Below are positions 47,601 through 59,597 of a DNA stretch of 64,000 bases, piece after piece. The notes under the pieces were generated by a model that had not been told where the DNA came from, did no database searches, and saw nothing but the letters and a program-made list of their open reading frames with translations. The DNA is taken from the NCBI RefSeq assembly GCF_020740795.1, contig NC_067296.1, positions 5,123,001 through 5,187,000 of the forward strand. Reading direction: 5' to 3'. Made by a program: the position numbers and the translations under genes. The DNA comes from Apus apus. Taxonomy: Eukaryota; Chordata; Aves; Apodiformes; Apodidae. Every line of letters starts with the position of its first letter. Within the stretch, counting starts at the first letter, position 1.

Positions 47601-50501
47601 ATTGTGCTCCTTTGACACCGGACAGGGCTCAGCTCACGGACTTTGCTTTATGATCCCTTGTTATTGTCAAAGGTAAAGTCTTAAATAGTTTAGTAAATAG
47701 CATCACCAACTCTGTGGTCATCATGCACCACTTTCGTTTTTAACCTTGCCTTTTCGTTTGTTCTTTAGCACAGACCTTTAGTCTAGGTTGCAGCAATTGC
47801 CCTGGGAAGGTCCCCTTTTGTGTTTATAATATCATTTTTCTATCTGGTTTATGGTATTTGTTTAGGTGATGCTATAATCCCATACTTCCCCTTGCCCAAA
47901 CCCAAGAGCAACAAAGAAACAGTTTCAAGGAGTATCTTCAGTATTCTCTCATTTCAAAGAGTTTCTGCCATATTCTCTCTGGCTGGTAAATACCCTGGGA
48001 CCTTTGAGAGGTATGTCCATTACGATTCACAATTTATGAATATATTGCAGAGCTTCCACATTGTTATGTTAATTCCAGTGTCAGCAGTTAAAATACACTT
48101 AAAACGAAGGAGGCTTTAGAGCTCCCAGACTTTATATTTAATGTACATAATCAAATACTTTCATGGCATGAAATGCTTGTCTAACACTCATCATAAAAAC
48201 TATGAACTATGTTTTTCAAGTATAATAAAAGGTAATAGAATATTATTCCCCATGTATGTCCAAAATCCACTTTGCCATCTTTATACAGGGAGAATAACTT
48301 CTTAGTGTCCAATTATACTGTGATTTGCATAGGAACAACTATGTTTCGTGCAATTAAGTTATCACAAAGTCCTGTCATTCTGTAGCATTCAGTTAATCTT
48401 TAACTCCACGAAAAGCCATGTCAGCAGAGCACCAACACAGAAAAGATGGGTGTTCAAAGGAACTGCAATAGGAGCACATTCAGGACTGTCAGACAGAACA
48501 AGCTTTTCAAAAGGACACTTCCATTCAGTTTAAACCTACAAGGGTGTTGGGCTGACACCTCCATTTATTTGCTGTAGGGCTATAAGGAGAGAAAGAGAGA
48601 GACTTTCAGTCTTATTAAAGCAGTATTTGGAATACCAAAAAAAAAAAAAAAAAGGGATTCTTTTCCTCTACTCCTTTTACTCTTTCTCAGCAGCAGATCA
48701 TAAAGCACGGGCAGCATTAATGCCAGACAAGAAAGTATTGGTCCTAATGTGCAGCTGGAAGATTTGATTTTCTGTGAACCAGCCACCAAATCTATTTCTT
48801 TTATTAATTTTTACTATCAGTAGGGAGACAAAAAGGGAATGTGTTTTAAAAGCATAGTTAGGAGTACAGAAGTCCCAGTAAATAGCATCTTTTTGTGAAT
48901 GCCTGGTCCATGAGCTAAGGGCAGGTTGTGGCTAACAGCACCAGTACAGGTCACTGATTATTCTGGTCAGGTACTTAGAGCAGGTTCAGTTTTACAAGAT
49001 TAAAATGGTAATTGATCTTTGGGAGAACATGATAATGTTCGTAACAGATCCTTAGCTGGTATGTATTGGCATAAGGCCATCAGAGCCAGTAGAGAGAGCC
49101 TGGCTGCATCTCTAACCCCATTCTGCCCTCAGAATCCTGCACACACGGTGATATTTAAAAATAGGAATTTTGCAGGTAGAAGTTTGCAGGTTGGTTATTC
49201 CTGCGTGATTTCTAAAGCTTCTGTAAAGCCCAAGCAGATTCTTCCTGCTAACATTCTCATTATTTTCACTGAAGGCTGGCACTTATCTTTTGTGCTTTGT
49301 CTCAGGCATCTTTATTTCTGTGAATACATATTATCCAATATTCATTTTGCCTGGTCAATTTGCAGAACATGTTTCGCTTTCAGGGTTGCTTCTAAATTTT
49401 TCTATTTTTCATTTTGCATCTCAATTAAAAATAAACCATGCTGTGAGTTTGCTTTGTAGTTCTTATATCCTGCTATTAACTGTGCATTTTTTCACCTATA
49501 TACTGATTAAAAGGTATTTTTAATATGTATAAATATATATATATACACCTCAGTAACTGTTTTTTAGAGCTACCGTCCAAAGAAACTTTTCTTGTCTTTC
49601 ATTTGCACTGTGCTGCAAAACCCAGTTTTAACTCAAAAGAAACTGTAAAGAACTCTTTGTTATCTTCATTTTGGCCTTAATCTATAATGAATATTGATAG
49701 CACTTGTAAGGTGAGGTGCAGATTAAAAGCATTAAAACATAGCTTGGATGTTTTCAAAGGTTGCACGCTGCGTAACATTTCTGGAAGTGCCAAAGGGCCA
49801 GATTTGTTACTGCAATTTTAGAAGTGACTTGGATTCCTCTTTTGAAAGATGTCTAAAGCTGTGAAAAAGCACAAATAGGTATTTTATGTAAGGTTCAAAA
49901 GCACCTTCATCATCAGCAATGTGAAATAAAATTGAGGTGTTTTTGCAAATCCCTTTAGAAACTTGTTTGCTCCATTACTGTCACTATCTAAATAACTTCC
50001 AGAAATGGGACTTTGTCATTTAGATGTGGAAAGTGTGTCCAATGTCCCCAGAGGGACAACACAGGGCTTTAGCTATAGGGGAAATCCAGGTGATGGATTT
50101 TGTGCAGAACAACAAGAGGGCCATTGAAATAAGGTTGAGCTCTATTCCTGCCAGAGTCCGTGGCGTAACTGCCACTGATGGTCAGTGACATTGGTCCAGG
50201 CCTACTGGGACTTGTAGAAAATGGCCAAACTCTGCCATGACCTTTCCAGCACTGTGGCTGAAGCTGAACACTAATAACCACCTCAGTAGCAGGAAGCTTT
50301 CTCCCAGGGACATCGGCATATGCACAAGTCTGGCAAGATGTCAACTGATTTGGCAGATGAGGACTTTAATGCAGTCCATATTGCTTCTGGTGGAAAGTTC
50401 AGGGCCTGGCGGGACCTCGTGCACAACAGCAGGCTCACCCTGGGCTGCCTGGGCATGACTTTTTGCTTGCACAGGCTGTGGAGCCCCAACACGGCGTCAC
50501 A
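38641..50501. other. upstream intergenic desert
   Basis: No CpG island, gene or recognised transposon. A TA-rich microsatellite lies at about 41447-41473, an A run at 41867-41880 and at 48639-48653. A candidate conserved block at 43440-43640 is listed separately. Open frames are short and random-looking. Confidence 0.55.
43440..43640. promoter_or_regulatory. candidate conserved non-coding element
   Basis: Repeat-free block with TGTTTAAACA-type forkhead words, GTAAACA, TTTGCAT and GTAATTAG homeodomain cores in close succession. About 10 kb upstream of MAFB. Called from composition only. Confidence 0.25.
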
Positions 50502-50556
50502 CACGTGTGCGTGCACGTGGGAGGATGTCTGGACCTTGGACAGGTTCTACCACGTG
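50502..50556. promoter_or_regulatory. cluster of three CACGTG E-boxes
   Basis: Perfect palindromic CACGTG hexamers occur at 50502-50507, 50514-50519 and 50551-50556, about 17 kb upstream of the MAFB promoter. The surroundings are CpG-poor, where each such site is expected well below once per 4 kb. CACGTG is bound by bHLH-zipper factors (USF, MYC/MAX, MITF/TFE, CLOCK). Regulatory use is inferred. Confidence 0.4.
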
Positions 50557-52359
50557 CTTGTGTTTACTTCTGCTGCCCTAAAACAACCCCCAGAAAACTC
50601 TTTAACCCCCAAAATAGATGATGCAATGCACAGCCTCTTACTTCTGTCCAAAACCAAATTTGCTCAGTGAACTTGGCAAGGTTGCTACCAACGGGCAAAG
50701 CAGGTGGGAAGGAAGTGCCTGTGTTTTTACATCCCACCAGGTATCAATGAGGTGTGACTGAACATTGTGTTAAAGAGCATGTACCAAAATGTGACCATTT
50801 TGGGAGCCGAATTTACAGCATCTGAGGATAACCTTGAAAATTACTGCTCTTGGGTGCTTGAGAAAGTTTGTCTTGACTGGGAAGGTTTTTGTGAAATACT
50901 TTGCTTGTGTTGGTCAGGAGGCAAAAAGCTGGATTAAAGGGCTGACAGCTGAAGTAAAATCTTAATTGCAGAAACTGGTGGGGCCCAGAGTGCTCTTGGC
51001 CAGTCAGGAGCCATGAAAATAACTCTGGAAAATGTTCTCATAACCTGATAAAAGAGCCGATTTAATAAAACTATTATATTGTCAGCTTATGATTTTACTT
51101 AGAAATCTTGTGGCCTAGTTCAGGTTAAAAAAAAAAAAAAAAGTTACCAGTTCTCCTGCAGAAAAAAGACCCCATCATTTTTTAGATGAATGAAGATATC
51201 AATTTCTGTTTAAACATTAACAGGGTGATGCCAAATATTAGTCAGTTCCTAATAATTTTGAGGGATTAAAAAGATAATAAAAGTAATAGTCCATTACATT
51301 ACCTACTTCAGCAAGATTGTAATGAATGTAATAAATTCCAGATCAGGGTTATAACAACTTCCATCTATTTAAAATGAATTTGTAGGGTTACTTTCATTAA
51401 CTATGTATATGGAGAAAATGATCTGACATATTACTTTAAAAGAGCTGTAAAACCGATTAGAAGGAAATATGCTTCCCAGACAGTGATCTAGGCCACTGGG
51501 GAAACTTTATCCCTGGGAAGAAGGGGGGAAAAAGCAAGGGAAGGGGCAGGCATCTTAGAGGATGCTATTGCATCATGTCTTTAACATGCCTCTGCAGCTA
51601 CTTGGCTCCTCGGGAGAGATTTGGGCAGTAACAATGGTCAGAGACCAGGAAAGGGATGAAAGCCACTTTCTCTCCTGGCTTTTCTATTCCCTCCGCCTCC
51701 TTCCTCGGGAAAGGATGGATCTGTTAATGAATAAAAGGTTCCTGCACTGGGGATTTGTGCATGGAAATGAATCTGTGTCTGGTTCTGGTACAGCCTTTTG
51801 GCAGCCCAGGGGAAGGCTGAGGCATTAAAGGGGACGGTGGCCTCATTGCTCGGAGGAGACAAGGGACCTAGCACTTGACTGCACTACAGAAATTACTGCT
51901 GCACCTAGAATGCAGCCTTCATTTATCAATTTCATAGCAAGGGGGAAAGGGAAAGGGGGGGGGAAACCCAACATCTGACTGCCTTTTTCAGCTCACACTA
52001 CATCTCGCCACCGAGAGCCCTCCAAAGCCAGTCATGTGTGTTATAAAGAGTCTTGGATAAAGTAACTTAATACTAATGATTTATACTTAATTGGCCCTCT
52101 AAGTGATTAAAGTGGCAGTAATGAATGAGTAACATCCTTCTAATTCCCTTTTTCCATTTGGCTTGGGCTGAAGGCCCTTTCTTTGTGCAGGATTTGACTT
52201 GGGGGTAAGCAATGCTGGTGTTTTTAAGCTTTTAAAAGCACGTCTGGAATGAGCTGCTTGGATCATGTTTACAATAAATGACTCCATAAGCATGCTACCA
52301 GGGCATTGATTTCTCTCTTTTTTTTCTTTCTTTCTTTTTTTATTCCTCTTTTTTGCTTT

Positions 52360-52620
52360 CTTTTATTGGATTAGCCAATTGTGAGGTTAATGAATATGCA
52401 ATTGGCAACCCATGTTTGTGAGGCCAAGTCCCATGTGGGCATCAAAGAGTTCAAAATGTGTGAGTGTAAATATCAGCTTTGTCAAAATATTGATGCACTT
52501 TAAGCATAACACAGGGCTCTTGCCCCTTGCTTTCATGCACATAAGGATAAACTTGCTTTACCTATTTTTAATTTATTGTATAACAGTTAATATTGTCAAT
52601 TAAGTGACTGAATCAGCTGA
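52360..52620. promoter_or_regulatory. candidate conserved non-coding element with an HNF1-like site
   Basis: This block is free of repeats and of coding frames. It is rich in homeodomain and octamer-like cores, with an HNF1-like motif at 52385-52399 (GGTTAATGAATATGC, 11 of 14 informative positions against GGTTAATNATTAACC) and two CAATTG/CCAAT-like words flanking it. It lies about 19 kb upstream of the MAFB promoter. Conservation is suspected from composition only; no alignment was available. Confidence 0.3.
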
Positions 52621-52690
52621 GATTTTTCTAACTATATTTAAGGCTCTTTCCCTGTTTTTTCAAGCTAAAAATTATTGTAAGGCCTTTATA

Positions 52691-52729
52691 AATAAATAAA
52701 GAAAGAAAGAAAGAAAAAAAGAAAGAAAG
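52691..52729 (+). repeat. (GAAA)n microsatellite
   Basis: Interrupted AAAG/GAAA tetranucleotide tract following AATAAATAAA. A TTTC-rich tract of similar size lies at about 52314-52345. Confidence 0.9.
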
Positions 52730-53903
52730 TCTCAGCACTTGCAATATGTAACTTTTTTATGGAGACAGAGATCCAAAATCTCATGACTTTCACTTTGTAT
52801 TGGTAAAGGGAGTATAATGCAGCATAAAGAGGGCTTGGAGTGGGAAGGAGATGTGCAGAGCCCTCATGTTGCACGGGAGCACATCCAGCTCATCCCTTGC
52901 AGCTGGGGCAGTTCTGAGGTGGGGGAACAGGAGAGGAGCAATGAATTCTTTATAGCATTGTGCTAAACTGGCAGTTATTTAAAATTAGTTTGGGCACATT
53001 TACCCACATACCTCAGTTGTTCCTCTCACTGGAACATAGATAGGAGTGAACAACAGATCCCGTGCAGTAGTTGGCACGATGATGCCAGGATTGGGTTGTG
53101 ACACCAAAACTGCCACAATGCAAATAAAAACCTAATAATCATACTTAGGCTTCTTTTACACCAAAACTGGGATTAATTTAGACAACCTCCCAGCTCTCTG
53201 TTGCTGTATGTTTTCTTATATGGTTGTGGTAGGTTTTGAACCACCTGGCTTCAGTGCAGTGGGACATGAGACATTACACAAAACCAGGGATAAAATACAA
53301 AAAATGGCATTATTGGGGATTTTTTTCCCCCTTGTTTTTAAATCCCTGACTCAGGATTATTAGATGGTGAGAAAGCTTTATGAAATAGCTTTGATTTCAT
53401 CAGATATTGCAAGAGCTGAGGACTATTCAGCAAGCATGAAAACTCCCTCACCTGATTCTGAGGGCAGATGCTATCAGGGGCTGGCTGCCGTCATGGGTAA
53501 TAAAATAACACTGCGGGCGTTGATAGAAACTGGCTAATTAATAGACCATTACTGGGCTGTCATTGACTAACATTAGAACCCTTTGAGACTAGTTACACTG
53601 GCAAAAATCTGGAGGAACTCTCCAAGTCTAGTGAAACTTGGATTTAATGGTAGGCTTTGACCTGAATTTTAGGAGGATATCATTTTTTTTCAGCTGCTGT
53701 CCAAACTCATGTCCAAATTGTGTGGATGTTCTCTATGAGACAAACTCCCACACAGGTTTATACACCTCAGACAAAGGGACAAACAGGCAATTTCAGCAAA
53801 TGAGCAGTGGTGTCCTTGCAGACCTACAAGCACTTGATGAAGTTCACTCCCTTTTCATCACAGCTTTTTGTGGGGTTTGGCTGCACCCTCAGACACTGAG
53901 AAT

Positions 53904-54028
53904 CTCTCCTCTCCTCTCCTCTCCTCTCCTCTCCTCTCCTCTCCTCTCCTCTCCTCTCCTCTCCTCTCCTCTCCTCTCCTCTCCTCTCCTCTCCTCTCCT
54001 CTCCTCTCCTCTCCTCTCCTCTCCTCTC
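53904..54028 (+). repeat. (CTCCT)n pentanucleotide microsatellite
   Basis: About 125 bp and 24-25 perfect units, all pyrimidine on the plus strand. A pure homopurine-homopyrimidine mirror repeat of this length can form intramolecular triplex DNA. It makes long Ser/Leu/Pro frames on the plus strand and Arg/Glu/Gly frames on the minus strand that are artefacts. Confidence 0.98.
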
Positions 54029-54443
54029 CCTCTCTTTTCTCAAGATTTTGGGGTCACCTTGAGAAACTGGGCTGTGTTTGGGGAGGAACAGTTTGACACA
54101 TTGGGTTTTCTCAGTCCTGCAGTTCCAGCCCAGAGTAATCTTAGTTGAACATCTTTGGGGATGGTGCAGCAATGATTCAGGAGAAGACTGACAAAGACAT
54201 TAGTAGAGAGTAGCAGGGAAGGGAGAGGTATTATCCAGAACTGCAGAAAATGCCTGGTCAGGAATACCAGAAATGAGAAAAAGTGAAGAGTGGAGGAAAT
54301 AAGCAAAGAAAGAGAAGTAACAGCAGCATTTAACCCAGAGAAAAAGAGTCAGAGTGATTTCTGCAACAGTGGGAAGGAGAAATTATGAGGAAAAGCAAGA
54401 TTCATGGAGGAGCAGCTAACATGAGATTGGAGCCTGTCAAATT

Positions 54444-54522
54444 TAAACTAAACTAAACTGAACTAAACTAAAAAATAAAATAAAATAAAATAAAATAAAA
54501 TAAAATAAAATAAAATAAAATA
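54444..54522 (+). repeat. compound (AAACT)n then (AAAAT)n microsatellite
   Basis: About five AAACT units, one with a G substitution, pass directly into about ten AAAAT units. The motif change inside one tract suggests a point mutation spread by slippage. Confidence 0.95.
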
Positions 54523-55169
54523 AGCAAATGGGGCAATCTTATTACTAGAAGTTAATCAGCCTTTGCACCCTCAACACTGGACATCTCTGGAACTCCAAAG
54601 TGTGTCCAGCTGCAGGAGCCAGAGCAGAGGAGCAGAACTCGGTTTCCAGCACCAAACCATAGGCTGTTGGGTCCATGGAACACTTTGGCATCATCTGCAG
54701 AGGGACACAGCAGGGCAGCACATAGCTTAGCTGCAGATCTTCCCATCTCTTTCATGAAAAGCTATTTCTGCTCTCTGCCTTTCCACAAAGCAACCCAATC
54801 TTTAGAAAAGCTGTGAAAATGTCACTTGTTTGAGCCCAGGGAGATGGTTCTCCTCCAGATCCCTCAGAACAAAACACATCAAACCATCTCAGAATGGAAG
54901 AAACACCAAATGCACAACGCTGCTCTCTGATCATCCTTCCAAATTCTTCTGAAGAGCCTCACTCATGGCACAGAGAGTTCCCAGGAGGACTCACTCTCTT
55001 CAAGGACTAGTTAGCTGTACAAACCTACAATTTGCTTTTGCATCTCTTTGAACTATCCTCGAAACACCGGCGTAATAATTGGATACCCTTACCTCTGCTG
55101 GCCTGTGCGGCCCGGGTCATATATGTAAACATCAAACTCAAACAACAACCCCCAAATTTAATTTCTTTC

Positions 55170-55480
55170 TACCTAAACAAGTTCTTTTATCATAAAGCAA
55201 TAAATTTGTCTTGGTGCTAGCAATTTGTTGCGGGTGACATAACACTGCAAATTGATTAATCGCTACTGTACACGACAAAATGAGAAAAGCAAGGAATTAT
55301 TATGAATAGCGTCCATCTGATACAGTAGGGATTCATTATTCAAAAGTGGTAGCTAGTGGTTAGCTATCCCCTTGTTGCAGATTACATTCATTTGCAGAAT
55401 CCTGCATCATGCTTACACAAATCAACAAACATGCATTTATTAAGACATGGCATGAAAGCTATTAAAACGTGAAAAATTGC
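55170..55480. promoter_or_regulatory. candidate conserved non-coding element
   Basis: An AT-rich, repeat-free block of about 300 bp with many homeodomain cores (GATTAATC, CATTTATTA, TAAT), several ATTTGCA/ATGCAT octamer-like words and no poly-A or microsatellite decay. That texture is typical of enhancers around developmental transcription factor genes. It lies about 22 kb upstream of MAFB. This is a judgement from appearance only. Confidence 0.3.
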
Positions 55481-56489
55481 CTTTTTCTTGAAAAAAAATG
55501 AGTCAAGTTTGGTGGTAGCTGTTTTTGTTTGTTGTTGGGTTTTTTTTTGGTGGGGGATGTTTCTATGTGGCTGAGCAAAGAAGCTTGTTACATTATTTCT
55601 GTGTTTGCATCCAGAACCAGTCCCACCAGGCCAAGTACATTGATAGTGTTACTGTCTTACAGTGAGTTTCATATTGCAGGCTGGAGGGTTTGGTGCACCA
55701 GAAATGTTGGGCTAAAATTATAAAAGTAGTAAAGTAGTCTCTCTTTGCCTTTTCAAACACATTTTAATTTTTTGCCTTCTATTTGGACCAACAGATGTCA
55801 ATCAGGTGTGAAGAATTTTTTCTGCTTGAGGTGAAGTACAAAAGGGTGAACAAAAGAAGAGGTTTTTCCCTCTGATGAAGTGCAAAAAGAGTATTTAGGG
55901 CCAAGATGGCCAATGTTTCCTAAGCTGAACACTAGGCCCTGTGCTCAGTATGAAATTATTCTGAAAAAATAAATTCCAGATGCAAACTACAGAAAAAGCA
56001 TCATCTAGACCCTTTCTTTGTATCCCTGTCCTGGTATATGAGGAACACCAATCTCTTCTGAGACCAGGAGCAAAGTTTTGTGTGTCTATCTTTGCACACA
56101 AGGGATGTATCTAAGCTTTTCATCACTGTCAGGCAGCCCATGTTCTCTGTGTAAGCAGGTCTTGGCACAACAACACAGAAAAGAGATTGGTTTAACTTTT
56201 GAGAAATAGCATGAAGAAAATACAGTCTTTTCTTCTGTTCCTGTTTCAGGAGCTCTTGCACTCCTGCTTTGTGCTGCTTCTACAGATAATAGGATTAAGG
56301 GCACCAAACAGAGAACTTTCCCTGCCTCCTCCCCTCCCTCTGCATCTCCTGTTAGTGCAAAGTGCTTTTCCTTCTCTCTGGAAAATTGCTTCTATCTTGC
56401 ATTGCTTGCGGAAAGAAACACTCTGAGTGTGGAAGCAGCAGTTCAGCAGCAGCTCAGTCTTTGAACTCAGGTCTCTTGTCATTTAGCTC

Positions 56490-56800
56490 TGCTCTGAAAT
56501 GCTACATGTTAAATTGTTTTAATGGCTACTCGCAGTGAATCACTACTAAAACATCACCAAAGGGGGGGACTTTTAAACGTTGCTAGAGTTTTAAAGTTAA
56601 ATTAGTCATTTGTCTTGGGTGTTCCGTGCAGGAAAAGCAAACAGTACTGAAAAATGAAAGCAAGGATGTAATACAGGGGTGTTAGGTCCATGGTATATAA
56701 TATTAATGCACTCTGGTATTGATTATTGGTTAATCTTTCAGGTCTAGTTTCATTCATGTGCTGTGATTAGATTAGCTGAGATACACATGAGTTATAACCA
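56490..56800. promoter_or_regulatory. candidate conserved non-coding element
   Basis: Repeat-free AT-rich block with clustered ATTA/TAAT words, GGTTAATC and several TTTTAAA words. No coding frame of note. Candidate enhancer by texture only, about 23 kb upstream of MAFB. Confidence 0.22.
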
Positions 56801-59514
56801 TGGATCTTGCACTGAGGAAAACATGCCTTAGTCAGTTAGTTGGCTCCTCTGAGAAATGTGGGTCCAGAGACAGCAAAAGAGCTTTGCTCTGTGAATGGTT
56901 TCTCCTTGCTTGCACCCACTGAAGCCACCCAGACCTCAGTGACCATTTCTTTGCCCCAGAATCCCTCAAGCCAGACCACTTCTCAGCTGGAGCTGGACCC
57001 AGCACTTGCTCTCCTGATTTGGTGCTGCTGCAGGTCTGGCTTGTGTTTCTAAGGAGGATGTGGCTGGTTTCTCCTGGTGTGCTCTCAGCAGCCAGCCATG
57101 CCAACCTGTCCTTCCCAGACTGTTTTAAGCACTTTTATTTCATGGGTACTGGCTGATTCATTTGAAAGAAGGCAGCAGCATGCTTCTGGTGCAACACAGC
57201 ACCAGCCCTGCCTGAGGAGTGGAGCAGTGATGCTCACTGGACCGTCCCCTGCACCTGCTGCTGTTAAAATGCAGCAGGAAAAAATGTGCTGTTGAGTGAG
57301 GAGTTATTCTCTGCTCCGTGGTGATGGCTCAGGAGACGAAACATGAGAACCTCTTTATAGTAGCCCAGCCTAAGCCACCCCATTAAACATACCCAGTGTG
57401 GTCAGTGGAGCATGGCAGTGATGGGGTGTTGTGGGACACAGCAAGACCAGAAGGTCCAGCTTTCCCCCTGTGTCAGGTGGAGGAGATCTGGATGTCCTGA
57501 TCTCACTGTGAACATGTGGATGGACACCACACCCAGTGTAAACCTGGAGCTAACCAGCTTGTATCCTCAAGGACAACAGTGGCAAACATGGGTATAGCTG
57601 AAATCCAAGGTCCTAAGGGAAAAATCCTGACCTCCTTGGTGGCTAAATCAGATTGTGAGGTTGTGACTGGCTCTGTCAGGGGTTTAGGGGGCAAAGAGAT
57701 GGGATATTTTCCTTGTCCCTTCAGGGACGGCTACAGTACAAAATAATTTACATTAAATTCCAGACCATTTATGTTTTAATCTAATTTTAGACTCAGACTT
57801 GATTCAGCAAAGTGGTTTAAGCACTTTTAAGGTGCTGTCAAATCACTGTTCTATCTAGAACCACAGCAGACTTGATTCCTGCAGCAAATTAGCTCTTGGC
57901 CATTCTTCTCTGTGCCAGGTAAGCCATTTCCATCAGCCACCTACAGTTTTAATGAGAGGAATGGGGTGAAGAAAAAGAAAGATTTCTGTCTGGGCAGTCC
58001 TTCTTTATCCTGGGAGTATTTCTGTGCTGCTGTGCAGTGAAAAGTTAATCTTTCTTGACGGGTGATACTTGTGGATAGTACTTCATGCATTTGGTACTGA
58101 ATGCTTGATATAGCTCAGTGATCCCATATAAACACTTCAGAAACAGAGGGGATTCTGAGCAAGGAAAAGATCTGTCTTAAATCCCTGAGTCTGTCACACC
58201 ACAGCATCCTTCTGTAATGACATGCAAACTTCAGAGAGGCTGCAGCATCTCTGTCTTGTCTGGAAGACACTTGGCTGTTAATGACTAACTTCCTAGTGAC
58301 AGCATTTCTTTTGCTTGCTTGCTTCCCTTTGAATTTTTGCAAAAATGTCCACAAAATAAATAGATAAATAAGATCAATCCATCAAGGACAGGTGACTTGT
58401 GTAGGTGGACAGCAGGAATCTGCACCCCAGCCAATTCAACCAGTTTGGGATAATTTTTTTTTTTCTGAACTGGCAGCATCTTCCCTTCCTTCCCTCTTGA
58501 TCCCCTCACATGGAGCAAGAATGGAGCTTTGCAGAGGTGACTCGCTATTATAAGATATATACTGCTTAAAACACAGAAGAGTGACTTAATATGGGAAAAA
58601 ATGGGTTTGAAATTCAGTTCCAAGACAGCTATAAACAAGTGGGTTTGATAGCTGCTTAAAGCATTTGAATACCCAGGAACTAAGAAGCTGCTGAGTGTGC
58701 TCCGCCAACAGCCTCCCTCTGTGCTGGTGGCCACCAGCGTAGCTGGGCTGATGTCAGGGCAGCAAAGCAGCCAGGAACTGGCTGGGGAATTGGCCAGTGG
58801 GTCTGGAGTACAAGAGAAATGTTTATGGAGGAAGAAAGTTCTCTCTGGATAGTACCATTGCAGAAAAAAAAGTGTTCATACAAATCTCTTTATCTCTCAG
58901 CTTATTTGTTGTCATTAGCAGATCTTTAATTGCTGGTTTGGGACTAACTTGTGAATCTACACTCAGGAGAAAATCCTGTGAAGTGGCTATTAACGGTTCC
59001 TGCCTTACAGTCAAGCCAGGGCTCCCTTACAAAGCTCCTGGATGCAGTCACAGCTCTAATTCTTCCTGGTTCCCTAATTAAAGAGTAGCGAAACTTTAAT
59101 CTTCCCTAGAAATGCTTTGTCAGTAGGCAGTGGCTGTCTGCCTGCAGAGTTAAGTACATCAGAAATTTCATCTCCTTACAAATGTTGACCTCCAGCAAGG
59201 CAGCATGAGCAGCTACACTGCCAAAAAAACCACCTCATTTTGCAAGTAACCTGTCACTTGTCAGCCAAGGAGCCCAGCAGGGTGGATGTGGGGTATCTTA
59301 CAGGCCTTACCCGGGCTCCCCCAAAATCTACTCTGAAAGTGTTTGGTTTCAGACAGGCACAAAATCTGCAGGGCTTTACCACAACCACCTGCAAATATCA
59401 CCCTGCAGCTTTGCCTCTGTCTCACGTTAGTTTTGAAATGGTAGAAATTCACCCTGTGAAATACCAATTATGCAATGGAGGGATGGGAGCAGGGCATGCA
59501 GATATTTGTGTGGT

Positions 59515-59597
59515 AATGGGGATAGGAATAGGAATAGGAATGGGAATGGGAACGGGAATGGGAATGGGAATGGGAATAGGAATAGGAATAGGAATGT
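59515..59597 (+). repeat. (GGAATG/GGAATA)n hexanucleotide repeat
   Basis: About 13 hexamer units: GGAATA units outside, GGAATG units in the centre and one GGAACG. GGAATG equals the core TEAD recognition word, so the tract presents an array of such cores. Confidence 0.95.

Larger units (their letters stand above)
50557..53903. other. upstream intergenic desert with AT-rich unique blocks
   Basis: AT-rich unique sequence at 51040-51450 and 52050-52640 alternates with A runs (51126-51142) and TTTC/GAAA tracts. No gene recognised. Confidence 0.5.
54523..59514. other. upstream intergenic desert
   Basis: Holds the candidate elements at 55170-55480 and 56490-56800, and a TGTCAATCA word at 55796-55804. 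The remainder shows no gene, RNA or transposon I can support. Confidence 0.5.

Noticed and set aside
53638..54172. Ser/Leu/Pro and Arg/Glu/Gly repeat proteins
   Set aside because: They are translations of the CTCCT microsatellite on either strand.
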